Source: Kangiella sp. TOML190 (lineage in GTDB: Bacteria > Pseudomonadota > Gammaproteobacteria > Enterobacterales > Kangiellaceae). From it: 64,000 bases of DNA. The position numbers were made by a program, and so were the translations under genes. The DNA is taken from assembly GCF_023706045.1 (NCBI RefSeq), contig NZ_BQYL01000001.1, positions 62,001-126,000 on the forward strand, in the 5' to 3' direction. The notes beneath the pieces are model-generated. The model was not told where the DNA came from. It did not search any database and worked only from the letters and a program-made list of their open reading frames with translations. Below are positions 43,781 through 53,049 of the stretch, piece after piece. Numbering within the stretch: the first letter of the stretch is position 1; every line of letters begins with the position of its first letter.

Positions 43781-44290
43781 ATGAGTCTTGATAAAAACCA
43801 ACCGTTAGTAAGCATTGTGATGGGGTCTAAGTCTGATTGGGGATGCATGCAAAAAGCGGCAGAATCCTTGGATAAGATGGGTGTGCCTTATGAAGTTGAG
43901 GTGGTTTCAGCTCATAGAACACCAGAAAAAATGTATCAATTCGCGGAAAAAGCTGAAGCAAGAGGCATCGAAGTAGTCATTGCGGGCGCTGGTGGCGCTG
44001 CCCATTTACCGGGCATGGTCGCGGCGATTACCCCGCTGCCGGTATTAGGCGTTCCGGTTAAATCCAGAACCTTAAATGGGGTTGACTCATTACTATCCAT
44101 CGCCCAGATGCCCGCTGGAATCCCCGTGGGAACCTTGGCCATTGGCGATGCGGGCGCGGCCAATGCGGGCTTGTTTGCAGCTAGTATCTTGGCTAACAAA
44201 TATCCGGCAATAAAGGCGTCTATCAAAGAATTTAGAGCAACTCAAACCCAAACCATTATGGATAATCCGGATCCGAGAGAGGCGCTGTAA
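43781..44290 (+). CDS. purE: N5-carboxyaminoimidazole ribonucleotide mutase
   Basis: 169 residues, class I PurE. Converts N5-CAIR to CAIR in purine synthesis. GSKSDW (residues 15-20) and SAHRTPE (43-49, catalytic H45) are the conserved loops, with [13 protein letters not shown] and NAGLFAA further on. It abuts purK with no gap, as in most Gammaproteobacteria, and both share a terminator after purK. Confidence 0.97.
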   Translation: MSLDKNQPLVSIVMGSKSDWGCMQKAAESLDKMGVPYEVEVVSAHRTPEKMYQFAEKAEARGIEVVIAGAGGAAHLPGMVAAITPLPVLGVPVKSRTLNGVDSLLSIAQMPAGIPVGTLAIGDAGAANAGLFAASILANKYPAIKASIKEFRATQTQTIMDNPDPREAL

Positions 44291-45454
44291 ATGTCAGCTA
44301 ACAAAATCGGCGCTAAAAGAATCGGTATAATTGGCGCTGGCCAGCTAGCGCAAATGCTGGCGCAGGCTGGCGAAACACTAGGGATCGAGTTTGCTTTTGT
44401 AGCGCCGGAAAAGGATGCTTGTGCGGCGCCCTATGGTAAACTCTTTGTATACCCTTACCTTGATCCAAAAGCCGAAGAAGCGTTGGGAAGTTGGTCAGAT
44501 CTTATAACCTACGAGTTCGAATCGATTCCCGTATCCTTGGTAGAAGCGCTTGAAGCAAAAATGGCCGTGCACCCTTCTTCAAATGCTTTAACCTTAGCCA
44601 GCGATCGCCTTAATGAAAAAACCATGTTCAACCAACAGGGGATTGAAACGGCACAATTTACTACGGTGGATAGTTTAAGTGATTTAGAAGCAGCTGCTGA
44701 AAAAGTCGGCCTACCCGCGATTTTAAAAACCCGCCGCGATGGCTATGACGGAAAAGGTCAGGTAGTTATTCGCGAAGAAAATCAACTAGCAGCTGCCTGG
44801 GAAACCTTGTCGCCAGTAGCTTGTATTTTAGAGTCGATGGTGAGTTTTAAGCGCGAAGTGTCGATCATTGCCTCCAGAAATCTGGATGGCGAGATAGCTT
44901 TTTACCCACTAGCCGAAAATTACCATCGTGAAGGTATTTTAAGGCTATCTTTAAGTTTACAAAATGATCCAAAACAACAAGAAGCCGAACAGATTATCCG
45001 CAAAGTTATGGAGCAAATTGGCTATGTCGGTACTATGGCGGTGGAGTTATTCGATTTGGGCGATAAGCTTGCCGCCAACGAGTTATCCCCTCGCGTACAC
45101 AATTCAGGCCATTGGAGCATGGATGGCACCATTGCTTCGCAGTTTAAAAATCATTTATTAGCCATAACCAACCAGCCACTGCAAGATACTTCGGTTCAAA
45201 ATGCCACCGCCATGATCAATCTGATTGGCAGTATTCCTGATAAAAAGCTGGTAGCAGCAATTCCCAATGCGGTACTTTACGATTATGGTAAAAAACCAAA
45301 GCCGGGGAGAAAAGTTGGCCACATTAACCTAACTGCCGATGGCAACAATGATGAAAACTTTATCCCCAATGTGATTAAGTTGCTAAATATGGTGGGGCAG
45401 CAAGAATTGGTTGGCGAATTACTCAAGTCGAATTTTTATAATCACAAGAAATAA
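44291..45454 (+). CDS. purK: N5-carboxyaminoimidazole ribonucleotide synthase
   Basis: 387 residues, ATP-grasp enzyme that carboxylates AIR to N5-CAIR, feeding PurE. N-terminal IGIIGAGQLAQMLA (about 12-25), ATP-grasp core AILKTRRDGYDGKGQ and VSFKREVSIIASR, and the NELSPRVHNSGHW active-site block. Starts immediately at the purE stop. Confidence 0.96.
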   Translation: MSANKIGAKRIGIIGAGQLAQMLAQAGETLGIEFAFVAPEKDACAAPYGKLFVYPYLDPKAEEALGSWSDLITYEFESIPVSLVEALEAKMAVHPSSNALTLASDRLNEKTMFNQQGIETAQFTTVDSLSDLEAAAEKVGLPAILKTRRDGYDGKGQVVIREENQLAAAWETLSPVACILESMVSFKREVSIIASRNLDGEIAFYPLAENYHREGILRLSLSLQNDPKQQEAEQIIRKVMEQIGYVGTMAVELFDLGDKLAANELSPRVHNSGHWSMDGTIASQFKNHLLAITNQPLQDTSVQNATAMINLIGSIPDKKLVAAIPNAVLYDYGKKPKPGRKVGHINLTADGNNDENFIPNVIKLLNMVGQQELVGELLKSNFYNHKK

Positions 45455-45482
45455 TAGGTGTTGCCTGCAACACCTATTATTT
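45450..45482. terminator. Bidirectional terminator after purK
   Basis: AATAATAGGTGTTGC-CT-GCAACACCTATTATT, a 15-bp perfect stem that overlaps the purK stop codon. A/T ends allow it to serve both purK (+) and the DUF885 gene (-). Confidence 0.85.
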
Positions 45483-45526
45483 GAAATGCCTTGTATAAAA
45501 CAACAAATTTTCAATAAGTTACATCA

Positions 45527-47314
45527 TCACTCTGTTTTGGCATCTTCTGCCTTTTGCTGCCGAATAAAGTCATTAATCTGATCTTCAAGCACCGATAAAG
45601 GCACGGATCCCTGCCCTAACACCGCGTCATGGAATTTGCGAATATCGAAATCTTGGCCTAACGCTTGTTCAGCTTTGGCTCTTAATTCACGGATCTTAAT
45701 TTCACCTAATTTGTAGGATAGCGCTTGACCTGGCCAGCTAATGTAGCGGTCAATTTCAGTGCGCACATTGTGCGTCGATAAAGCGGTATTATCTTCCATT
45801 AGTTTAATTGCTTCAGCACGGCTCATACCCATGGCATGCATTCCGGTATCAACAACCAAACGCATCGCACGCCACATTTCGTAGGTCAAGCGACCGAAAT
45901 TCGAGTAAGGATCTTGATAAAATCCAGCCTCTAAGCCGAGCCGTTCCGAATACAACCCCCAGCCTTCGCCAAAAGCTGAAATATAGGTGTTTTGGCGAAA
46001 TTTTGGTAAGTGATCCAGCTCCTTTGCTAAAGCCGTTTGTAAATGATGACCCGGCACTGCTTCATGTAATGATAAGGCTTCTAAGTTATAGAGTGGGCGC
46101 TTGTCTAGGGCATAAGTGTTGACCCAATACTCTCCAGCTCTAGTGCTATCGAGCGGCGCGCCAGAGTAACGCCCCGTGGTATATTTTGGTGCTATCTCCG
46201 GCGCAACAGCAACCACCCCGTATGGCTGGCGCGGTAACTTCCCGAAAAATTTGGGTAGTTTATGGTCCATCTTTTTCGAGATATAAGCGGCTTCTTTTAA
46301 CAACTCTTCCGGAGTTTTAGCATAAAACTGTGGATCGGTTCTTAAGAAATTGAGGAACTCGGCAAAACTGCCATCAAAGCCCGTATCCTCTATCACCTGT
46401 TCCATTTCAGCACGGATCCGCTTGACTTCTTTGCGACCAATCTCGTGAATTTGTTCAGGGGTAAGATCCAAAGTAGTGTAGCGCTTAACTTGCGCCTGAT
46501 AAAAGGCTTTACCATCGGGGTAATCAGTAGCGGCTATGGTTTTCTTAGCCTTAGGGTAGTACTCTTTATCAAAGAAGTTTTTATAGTTAACAAATTCAGC
46601 TATTACTTTGTTTTTTATGACATTTTTTGCCTTTTCTCTTAGCTTTTCAGCCTCGCTTTCTGTGATTCCAGCGGCTAACTGTGCAAAAGGTTTATACCAA
46701 ACGCTTTGACTAGGATCTTCTTGAATGTAGGCAGCGATTCCGTCGGAATAACCGGCAAGCACCTGTTGCGGCACGCTGAAATTTCTGGCCAAACCCGCCT
46801 TCATGTTATCAATGTTTTGCTGAAAGAAGGTTGGGACTTGGGCGAGCAAAGTCAGATAATTTTCATAATCATCGAGTGTTTTAAAGCTTAATCGCTCGCC
46901 AAGCGAGGCAGCTTGAATGTGAAAGCCATACTCCGCCGTTAAAGGCATTTGGTAGCTTTTATAATTAATATCCGATAGTTGAATGTCCAGATTACGCAAC
47001 ATCATTTGATAACTGACTTTATCTTCAGTCGATAATGAATCCGTAGCGATCGACAGGAGTTGTTGACGAAACCGTTCGAGTTTTTCAGCCTTTTTAGCAT
47101 AGGCCTGCGAGCTATAATCGGGCAACTTACCACGAGCGGATTTATCACCCTTATTGGCAGCCATGATGGGGTTTAAACTCAACTGATAGCTTTCAACTTG
47201 ATCAAATAGTTGATGCAACTTAGCTGTGGCGTTCATTTCTTCAGCAAAAAGCTGCACATTCGTTAGGCTTAGCAGTAATAAACTGGCGGCCGATAAAAAT
47301 CTTGTTAATCTCAT
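45527..47314 (-). CDS. DUF885 family exported peptidase-like protein
   Basis: 595 residues. Signal peptide to about residue 25 (LLLLSLTNVQLFAEE). The family is predicted to be zinc metallopeptidases related to M3/M32-type folds; the motif HEAVPGHH is at residues 417-424 and GEGWGLYSERL follows, both characteristic. Helical throughout. Periplasmic location expected; substrate unknown. It stands alone, convergent with purEK. Confidence 0.9.
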   Translation of the reverse strand: MRLTRFLSAASLLLLSLTNVQLFAEEMNATAKLHQLFDQVESYQLSLNPIMAANKGDKSARGKLPDYSSQAYAKKAEKLERFRQQLLSIATDSLSTEDKVSYQMMLRNLDIQLSDINYKSYQMPLTAEYGFHIQAASLGERLSFKTLDDYENYLTLLAQVPTFFQQNIDNMKAGLARNFSVPQQVLAGYSDGIAAYIQEDPSQSVWYKPFAQLAAGITESEAEKLREKAKNVIKNKVIAEFVNYKNFFDKEYYPKAKKTIAATDYPDGKAFYQAQVKRYTTLDLTPEQIHEIGRKEVKRIRAEMEQVIEDTGFDGSFAEFLNFLRTDPQFYAKTPEELLKEAAYISKKMDHKLPKFFGKLPRQPYGVVAVAPEIAPKYTTGRYSGAPLDSTRAGEYWVNTYALDKRPLYNLEALSLHEAVPGHHLQTALAKELDHLPKFRQNTYISAFGEGWGLYSERLGLEAGFYQDPYSNFGRLTYEMWRAMRLVVDTGMHAMGMSRAEAIKLMEDNTALSTHNVRTEIDRYISWPGQALSYKLGEIKIRELRAKAEQALGQDFDIRKFHDAVLGQGSVPLSVLEDQINDFIRQQKAEDAKTE

Positions 47315-47566
47315 AGTATTAATTTTTGATAAGGCTAAGCCCTTTTTTATAGCAGGAATCGGCTAACACCGAAAGCTTTTTGCTGACTATCATCCCTCTA
47401 ACTAAACGCTGATTAAGCGAGAAGCAAAAGACAAAAGATATCTCATTGCTATTTAGCTACTGCTATAGAGCAAGCAAGCGGCTTTTGATACACTAGCGGG
47501 CTTTGATGGCTAGCGCCAATGTGCGGCTATCGGTACCCCTTTCTGCCTTTTTACCAGTAGCACAAT

Positions 47567-48031
47567 ATGAGTGAAACCTTAGTTACCACGCCGGCCCCTC
47601 TGGGCAAAAAGTTAGGCGCTTGGCTTTATGACGCCTTGATTGCTATCGCCATCTATTTTTTATGGGTCACTTTCACTTCGCCACTTATCCGCTGGCTCAT
47701 TGGCGGCAATCAAGATTGGTTAGCCGATACCAGCTGGAAAGATGCCAGCGTTTATCAATACTATATGATCACCCCTTGGCTATTGGTTTTGTTGTACTTT
47801 GTTTACAACCACGTTAAAACAGGGCAAACGGTGGGCATGAGCGCTTGGAAGTTGATGCTGGTTAAAACCGACGGCACTAAAGTCAGCTGGTCGCAAGCGA
47901 CGCTAAGAGCTATCGCTTCCATTTTTGGCGCAGGGATCTTATCGAGTGTATTTAATGCACAAAAACGCGGCTGGCATGACTTGCTTAGCGGTACGCGAGT
48001 GGTGTTGCTCCCCGATCCCCAAAACAAATAA
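47567..48031 (+). CDS. RDD family membrane protein
   Basis: 154 residues. The N terminus LGKKLGAWLYDALIAIAIYFLW is a variant of the Arg-Asp-Asp motif (RLxAxxxD), followed by two more helices and the TVGMSAWKLMLVKTDG loop and C-terminal GWHDLLSGTRVV of RDD proteins. Function is not known for this branch. Convergent with lptG, as often seen in related genomes. Confidence 0.9.
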   Translation: MSETLVTTPAPLGKKLGAWLYDALIAIAIYFLWVTFTSPLIRWLIGGNQDWLADTSWKDASVYQYYMITPWLLVLLYFVYNHVKTGQTVGMSAWKLMLVKTDGTKVSWSQATLRAIASIFGAGILSSVFNAQKRGWHDLLSGTRVVLLPDPQNK

Positions 48032-48073
48032 CGACGGTAATAGAGACCACCAGAACGGTGATAATTGCTGTCG

Positions 48074-49138
48074 CTAACCTGCTTTTTTAAGCAAGTACCA
48101 AGCAATGCCCGCAAAAATTAGTGGCGGCAATAAAGCACCCAAAAAGGCCGGCAACCCAAACACTAAACTCACCGGGCCAAAAGCGCGTACAGTAAAGAAA
48201 TAAATCAACCCTGTCACCACGCCGACTAACACCCGCGCTCCCATAGAAACGCTACGCATTGGTCCAAAAATAAAGGATGCAGCAAGTAAAATCATCACAG
48301 CAGTACTCAGTGGCTGGATAATTTTACGCCAGAAAGCCAAATCGTAAGCTTGGGTATCCTGACCATTGGCATTAAGATAATTGCGGTAGTCATTTAGGCT
48401 GAGCAGATTAAAATTTTCAGGATCTTGGCGTAACGCTGACAAATGCTCCAAAGCAATACTGGTATTCCAATGCCAAGCATCAAAATTTTCAACTTGGATC
48501 TGTTCATCACTAATCAAGTGATGTTGACCATTAGCTAGCTGCCAAGCATCGTCAACTAGAGTCGCTGAAGCGGCTTGGGTGATACGCCTAAGTTGCTGAT
48601 CGGAATCGAGCTGATAGATAGTAACGCCCTTTAATTTTGATTGTCCCAATACTTCATCAAGGCGGATCATCTGCAAACCGTCTTTAAGCCACAAGCCTTG
48701 GTTACTTTTTAAAAATTGATCGCCATGAATGGCTCGATTTCGCAAATCTTCGGCAGCTTTTGTGGTTTTTGGGGCTACAAACTCACCCAAGAAAATCGCC
48801 AAAGCAATCAAAATAAGTCCATAACTTAAGGCTGAGCCAATAATCTGTCCGGTGGTTTTACCGACTGCTCGCATAACCGTTAATTCAGAACGCGAAGCCA
48901 AGATACCCAGCCCCGATATGCAACCAATCAAGATGGCCATTGGGAAAAACTCGTAGATATACTTAGGTGCTAACATTAAAGAATAGGCCAATCCATCCAT
49001 AAACTGATAAGCGCCTTTGCCAAAGTCATTCATCTGATCGATAAGAGCGAATAAAATTCGGATCAAAGCCAATGCCAACAGCGTAATCAACGAAGTGGTT
49101 AAAATGGTCTTACCCACATAGAAGCGAAGGATATTCAT
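48074..49138 (-). CDS. lptG: LPS export permease LptG
   Basis: 354 residues. One of the two membrane subunits of the LptB2FG transporter that extracts lipopolysaccharide from the inner membrane. N-terminal helices with FPMAILIGCISGLGILASRSELTVMRAVG, a periplasmic beta-jellyroll domain (about 130-265), then C-terminal helices. It overlaps lptF by four bases (ATGA), so translation is coupled. Confidence 0.95.
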   Translation of the reverse strand: MNILRFYVGKTILTTSLITLLALALIRILFALIDQMNDFGKGAYQFMDGLAYSLMLAPKYIYEFFPMAILIGCISGLGILASRSELTVMRAVGKTTGQIIGSALSYGLILIALAIFLGEFVAPKTTKAAEDLRNRAIHGDQFLKSNQGLWLKDGLQMIRLDEVLGQSKLKGVTIYQLDSDQQLRRITQAASATLVDDAWQLANGQHHLISDEQIQVENFDAWHWNTSIALEHLSALRQDPENFNLLSLNDYRNYLNANGQDTQAYDLAFWRKIIQPLSTAVMILLAASFIFGPMRSVSMGARVLVGVVTGLIYFFTVRAFGPVSLVFGLPAFLGALLPPLIFAGIAWYLLKKAG

Positions 49139-50280
49139 GCGCTAGCCTCGCCCCCTGTCTTGTCTTGATCGCCGTTTTTGTTATGCCCCTTATTACGGTG
49201 AGTATTGGCTCGGCTGTGTAGATACAGCAAACGCACACCAATTAACGCCATCACCGCATAAATTGGAATATAGCCAATCCAACCGGATAGTTTTTCATCT
49301 TCAATCCAGCGCCTAAAGACAATAATAAACACGACGTAACCGATATAAATCATCAGAGCTGGCAGAATCTTGGCGAATTTACCTTCGCGCGGTCGTACCC
49401 GACTAAGAGGAACGGCTAATAGCAGCAGAAACGGCACCGATAAAGGTACTGCCAAACGCCAATGCAACTCCGCCCAACTGGAACCGTCCCGAGTGTTCCA
49501 TAGCTGACTCGTTGGCGTTGCTGAAATTTTACGTCGCGAAACGATGCTTTGCTCAGCTTCGAGTCGGGCAAAATAATGCTCAAACTGGGTACGCTTACGG
49601 ACCATCCCCTGCTCGTCTAATTGGTAAACAAAACCATCGTTTAGCTGCAAAAAGTTTTTATCCAACTCTTGATCATAGAAGCGCTCGGCACTGTTGGCAG
49701 TCACCAAGCGGCTATTGGTACCGGCTTCACCTACCACTTCAGCCAAGAAGAACTTGCCCAGTTGGTTTGGCGAGTCAGTTGTTTGTGGTGCTTCGTCCAC
49801 ATAAACAACCCCTGTGCCCTCTTGAAACACTTGAAAACGACCCGGAGATAACATGCTCAGCTCTAATTTACTCGCCTGTTTATCCCTCAATTGGTAAGTA
49901 ATTTCATTGGCCCAAGGCGAAATCCATAAAGTTACCGCGCCGCCAATCAAGGCGACGATAACAGCAATCGGTAATAACATCCTAATCAATTGATACTCGC
50001 TGACGCCGCTAGAGCGCAAAACCGCCATCTCGTTATCCACATAAAGGCGGCTAAAAGCCAGTAAACAACCCAAGAAAAAAGCCAAAGGCAGCAAAAAACC
50101 AATTAAAACTGGCGAAAAGAGCCCCACCATTTGCCATACCATGACGCCAGAAATATCGCCATTGGCAGCTTGGCCAAGATAACGAACCACTCGTTGGCTG
50201 ATAAAGATCGCGAACAAGATCCCTAAAATGGCACTGCTGCTGGAAAAGACTTCGCGATTCAGATAGCGACTGATGATCAA
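49135..50280 (-). CDS. lptF: LPS export permease LptF
   Basis: 381 residues. Starts MIISRYLNREVFSSS; LAFFLGCLLAFSRLYVDNEMAVLRSSG is the coupling helix region contacting LptB, with a periplasmic domain at about 130-270 and C-terminal helices. The hydrophilic tail NTHRNKGHNKNGDQDKTGG is longer than usual. Divergent from pepA exactly as in E. coli. Confidence 0.96.
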   Translation of the reverse strand: MIISRYLNREVFSSSSAILGILFAIFISQRVVRYLGQAANGDISGVMVWQMVGLFSPVLIGFLLPLAFFLGCLLAFSRLYVDNEMAVLRSSGVSEYQLIRMLLPIAVIVALIGGAVTLWISPWANEITYQLRDKQASKLELSMLSPGRFQVFQEGTGVVYVDEAPQTTDSPNQLGKFFLAEVVGEAGTNSRLVTANSAERFYDQELDKNFLQLNDGFVYQLDEQGMVRKRTQFEHYFARLEAEQSIVSRRKISATPTSQLWNTRDGSSWAELHWRLAVPLSVPFLLLLAVPLSRVRPREGKFAKILPALMIYIGYVVFIIVFRRWIEDEKLSGWIGYIPIYAVMALIGVRLLYLHSRANTHRNKGHNKNGDQDKTGGEASA

Positions 50281-50415
50281 ACTTTATAACCTACTAATTT
50301 AAGCGTTTTTAATATAATTTGATAAGACAATAGAAACTGGCATTAATCCCAATTTCGGTTAAACTAAGCCAACTTTGACCATTATAACCAAATATCAATA
50401 ATTTGCAGGTGATGT

Positions 50416-51915
50416 ATGGAATTCTTTGCTAAAAGCGGCAGTGCCGAGAAACAAAAAACGGGCTGCTTGATCTTAGGCGTCTTCGACTCGAGAAAACTTT
50501 CGGCTCAAGCACAACTCGTCGATGAGCTCAGTGACAGTTATTTAAGCACTATCGTTCGCAGCGGCGACATGGAAGGTAAGTTGGGACAAACCCTTTTGCT
50601 GCACAAGGTTCCCAACCTAAACTGTGATCGGATATTACTCGTCGGCTGTGGCAAAGAGCGTGAGTTTGAAGTTTCTAAATACCAAAAGATCTCCGCCAAA
50701 ATCATTCGTATCTTGGATGAAACTGGCACCAGCGACGCGGTCAATGGACTAGTGACGTTAAACGTTAAGAACCAAGATTTGTATTGGAAAATACGTTTTG
50801 CCGTTGAAGCCGCTAACGATGCTTTGTATCGCTTCGATCAGCTGAAAAGTAAAACGTCTGAAGCTCGCCGTCCGCTAAAGAAAATGACCTTCTTAATCGA
50901 ATCGCGTGCGGATCTGACCCAGTCTGAATTGGCGATTGAACATGCCAATGGCGTTAGCAAAGGTCAAAGCTTGACCAAAGATCTAGCCAACTTACCCGGC
51001 AATATTTGCCACCCAACCTATTTAGCCGAATGCGCGCAAGAATTGGCTGAAAGTTACGACAACTTCTCGGTCAATGTGCTCGATGAAGCTGAACTAAAAG
51101 CGATGGGCGCTGGTGCTTTTGTTTCGGTATCACAAGGTTCCGAACAGCCAGGCAAAATGATTGCGATGGAATATATGGCTGGTGGTAAAGATGATAAACC
51201 GCTGGTATTTGTCGGCAAAGGCATTACCTTTGATACGGGCGGTATTTCGCTAAAACCTGGCGCGGCCATGGACGAAATGAAGTTTGATATGGGCGGTGCT
51301 GCCTCGGTTTTCGGCTTGATGAAAGCAGTTGCCGAGATGAAGTTGCCCATTAATGTGGTAGGTTTTGTAGCGGCAGCGGAAAATATGCCTGCTAGCAACG
51401 CAACCCGTCCGGGCGATGTAGTTACCACCCTGTCAGGCCAGACAGTAGAAATTTTAAATACCGACGCTGAAGGACGTTTGGTGCTATGCGATGCGCTAAC
51501 TTATATCGAAAAATACGATCCCGAGTTAGTGATTGATATTGCGACCTTGACCGGTGCGGTCATTATCGCCCTAGGACACCAAGCATCAGGCCTTATGAGT
51601 AATAATAATCCGCTGGCAAACGAAATTGAAAGTGCCGCCGATATGACTCACGATCGCGTTTGGCGCTTGCCCATTTGGGACGAATATCACGATCAATTAA
51701 AGTCCAACTTTGCAGATTTTAGTAATCTAGGCGGGCGTCCAGCTGGCACTATTACAGCAGCCTGCTTCTTGTCAAAATTTACCAAGAAATACCGTTGGGC
51801 ACATTTGGATATTGCCGGTACTGCTTGGCGAAGTGGCGCTAAAAAAGGAGCAACCGGGCGTCCGGTATCTTTATTGAGTCAAATTGTGCTTAATCGCGCC
51901 AATAAAGCCTCGTGA
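50416..51915 (+). CDS. pepA: Leucyl aminopeptidase PepA
   Basis: 499 residues, M17 family, two-manganese or zinc hexameric aminopeptidase; in E. coli it also acts as a DNA-binding architectural protein. Active-site Lys and metal ligands are in GITFDTGGISLKPG and MKFDMGGAAS, and the family signature NTDAEGRL is at residues 348-355. RBS-like GCAGGTG precedes the ATG. First gene of the pepA-holC-methyltransferase-valS run. Confidence 0.97.
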   Translation: MEFFAKSGSAEKQKTGCLILGVFDSRKLSAQAQLVDELSDSYLSTIVRSGDMEGKLGQTLLLHKVPNLNCDRILLVGCGKEREFEVSKYQKISAKIIRILDETGTSDAVNGLVTLNVKNQDLYWKIRFAVEAANDALYRFDQLKSKTSEARRPLKKMTFLIESRADLTQSELAIEHANGVSKGQSLTKDLANLPGNICHPTYLAECAQELAESYDNFSVNVLDEAELKAMGAGAFVSVSQGSEQPGKMIAMEYMAGGKDDKPLVFVGKGITFDTGGISLKPGAAMDEMKFDMGGAASVFGLMKAVAEMKLPINVVGFVAAAENMPASNATRPGDVVTTLSGQTVEILNTDAEGRLVLCDALTYIEKYDPELVIDIATLTGAVIIALGHQASGLMSNNNPLANEIESAADMTHDRVWRLPIWDEYHDQLKSNFADFSNLGGRPAGTITAACFLSKFTKKYRWAHLDIAGTAWRSGAKKGATGRPVSLLSQIVLNRANKAS

Positions 51916-51944
51916 ATCCGTACCTTTACTCAATAGCGTAAACC

Positions 51945-52373
51945 ATGACTAACGTAGAGTTCCACATTCTCGAGTCCGCTGAAGGTGATATGGCCTATCA
52001 ACAGTTGATAGGCCAACACATTCAGGAGCATTATCGGCAATCTCGAAAAATCTATATCCAAGCTAAGGATCAAGAGCAAGCCGAAGCGATTGACGAATGG
52101 CTATGGAGCCAAGAACTGAGTGATTTCATTCCGCACAACTTAGTTGGCGAGGGCCCCAATAAGCCGCCACCAGTGCAAATTGGTTTTACCGAGCCGCCAG
52201 AAAACCAGCACGACGTCTTGATCAACTTATGCGATCAAGTGCAAAGTTTCTTTAGCTACTTCTTAACCTGTATTGAAATTGTGCCGAATAACGACCAAGC
52301 CAAAGAAGAAGCCCGTCTACGGTATAAATATTATCGTAGCCACGGCTATCCTTTGAAACATCAGAAGCATTGA
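51945..52373 (+). CDS. holC: DNA polymerase III chi subunit
   Basis: 142 residues. Chi links the clamp loader to SSB. The order pepA-holC-valS is conserved in Gammaproteobacteria. Sequence features are family-like: VEFHILES at the N terminus, WLWSQELSDFIPHNLVGEGP, and RLRYKYYRSHGYPLKHQK at the C terminus. It starts 29 bp after pepA. Confidence 0.93.
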   Translation: MTNVEFHILESAEGDMAYQQLIGQHIQEHYRQSRKIYIQAKDQEQAEAIDEWLWSQELSDFIPHNLVGEGPNKPPPVQIGFTEPPENQHDVLINLCDQVQSFFSYFLTCIEIVPNNDQAKEEARLRYKYYRSHGYPLKHQKH

Positions 52374-52409
52374 TGCGTCTAGCATCTATTGCCTTATAGA
52401 AACCCGCTA

Positions 52410-52949
52410 ATGAGCCGTATTTTCACTAAAAATGCTATCAGCAACTTAAAAAGCACCGGTACGTTTTTCCCCAGCTCACGATTTTTAGCCAGTAAAATCA
52501 GTCGCTTAATTCCAAAAGACACCCAAACCATTATTGAGCTTGGGGCTGGCAATGGCGCCGTCACCAAAAGCCTCTTGCAACACTTAAACCAAGCGGCACA
52601 GCTGAGTTGTTATGAAATTAATCAAGAATTTATTAAGCTGCTAAAACAAAACTTTGATGATACTAGGCTGGATATTTTGGAGCGCTCAGCGCTTGAGATC
52701 AGCAACGATTTTAGCGCAGGCTCGGTTGATGCCATTGTCTCTTGCTTACCGCTAACCTTGTTTAAAAATGCCATGAAGCAAGAGCTTATGACCGCCATTC
52801 ACCAAGCCTTAAGGCCAGGCGGGATTTTTATTCAATATCAATATAGCCTCAACGATCGAAAATTCATCAATCAATATTTCAGTCATAATAAGTTAAAATT
52901 TGTGCTGCGAAATGCCCCGCCTGCCTTTATTTATATTTGTCGAAAATAG
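52410..52949 (+). CDS. Class I SAM methyltransferase, PmtA-like
   Basis: 179 residues from the ATG at 52410; an earlier in-frame TTG at 52389 is not needed. SAM-binding motif I IIELGAGNGAVTKSLL (about residues 37-52), motif II acid in LSCYEIN, and VDAIVSCLPLTLF, which resembles bacterial phospholipid N-methyltransferases of the PmtA/rRNA dimethylase-like group. The substrate may be phosphatidylethanolamine or something else. It is inserted between holC and valS, which are normally adjacent. Confidence 0.8.
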   Translation: MSRIFTKNAISNLKSTGTFFPSSRFLASKISRLIPKDTQTIIELGAGNGAVTKSLLQHLNQAAQLSCYEINQEFIKLLKQNFDDTRLDILERSALEISNDFSAGSVDAIVSCLPLTLFKNAMKQELMTAIHQALRPGGIFIQYQYSLNDRKFINQYFSHNKLKFVLRNAPPAFIYICRK

Positions 52950-53049
52950 TTTGCTGCTGAATCCGAATAAAGGCTAGATAAATCCCCTGCAAGCGCTATA
53001 ATTCAAGGTTTTACGCCAATTCGGCTTTAGCAAGCCTAGCGAAACTTAT

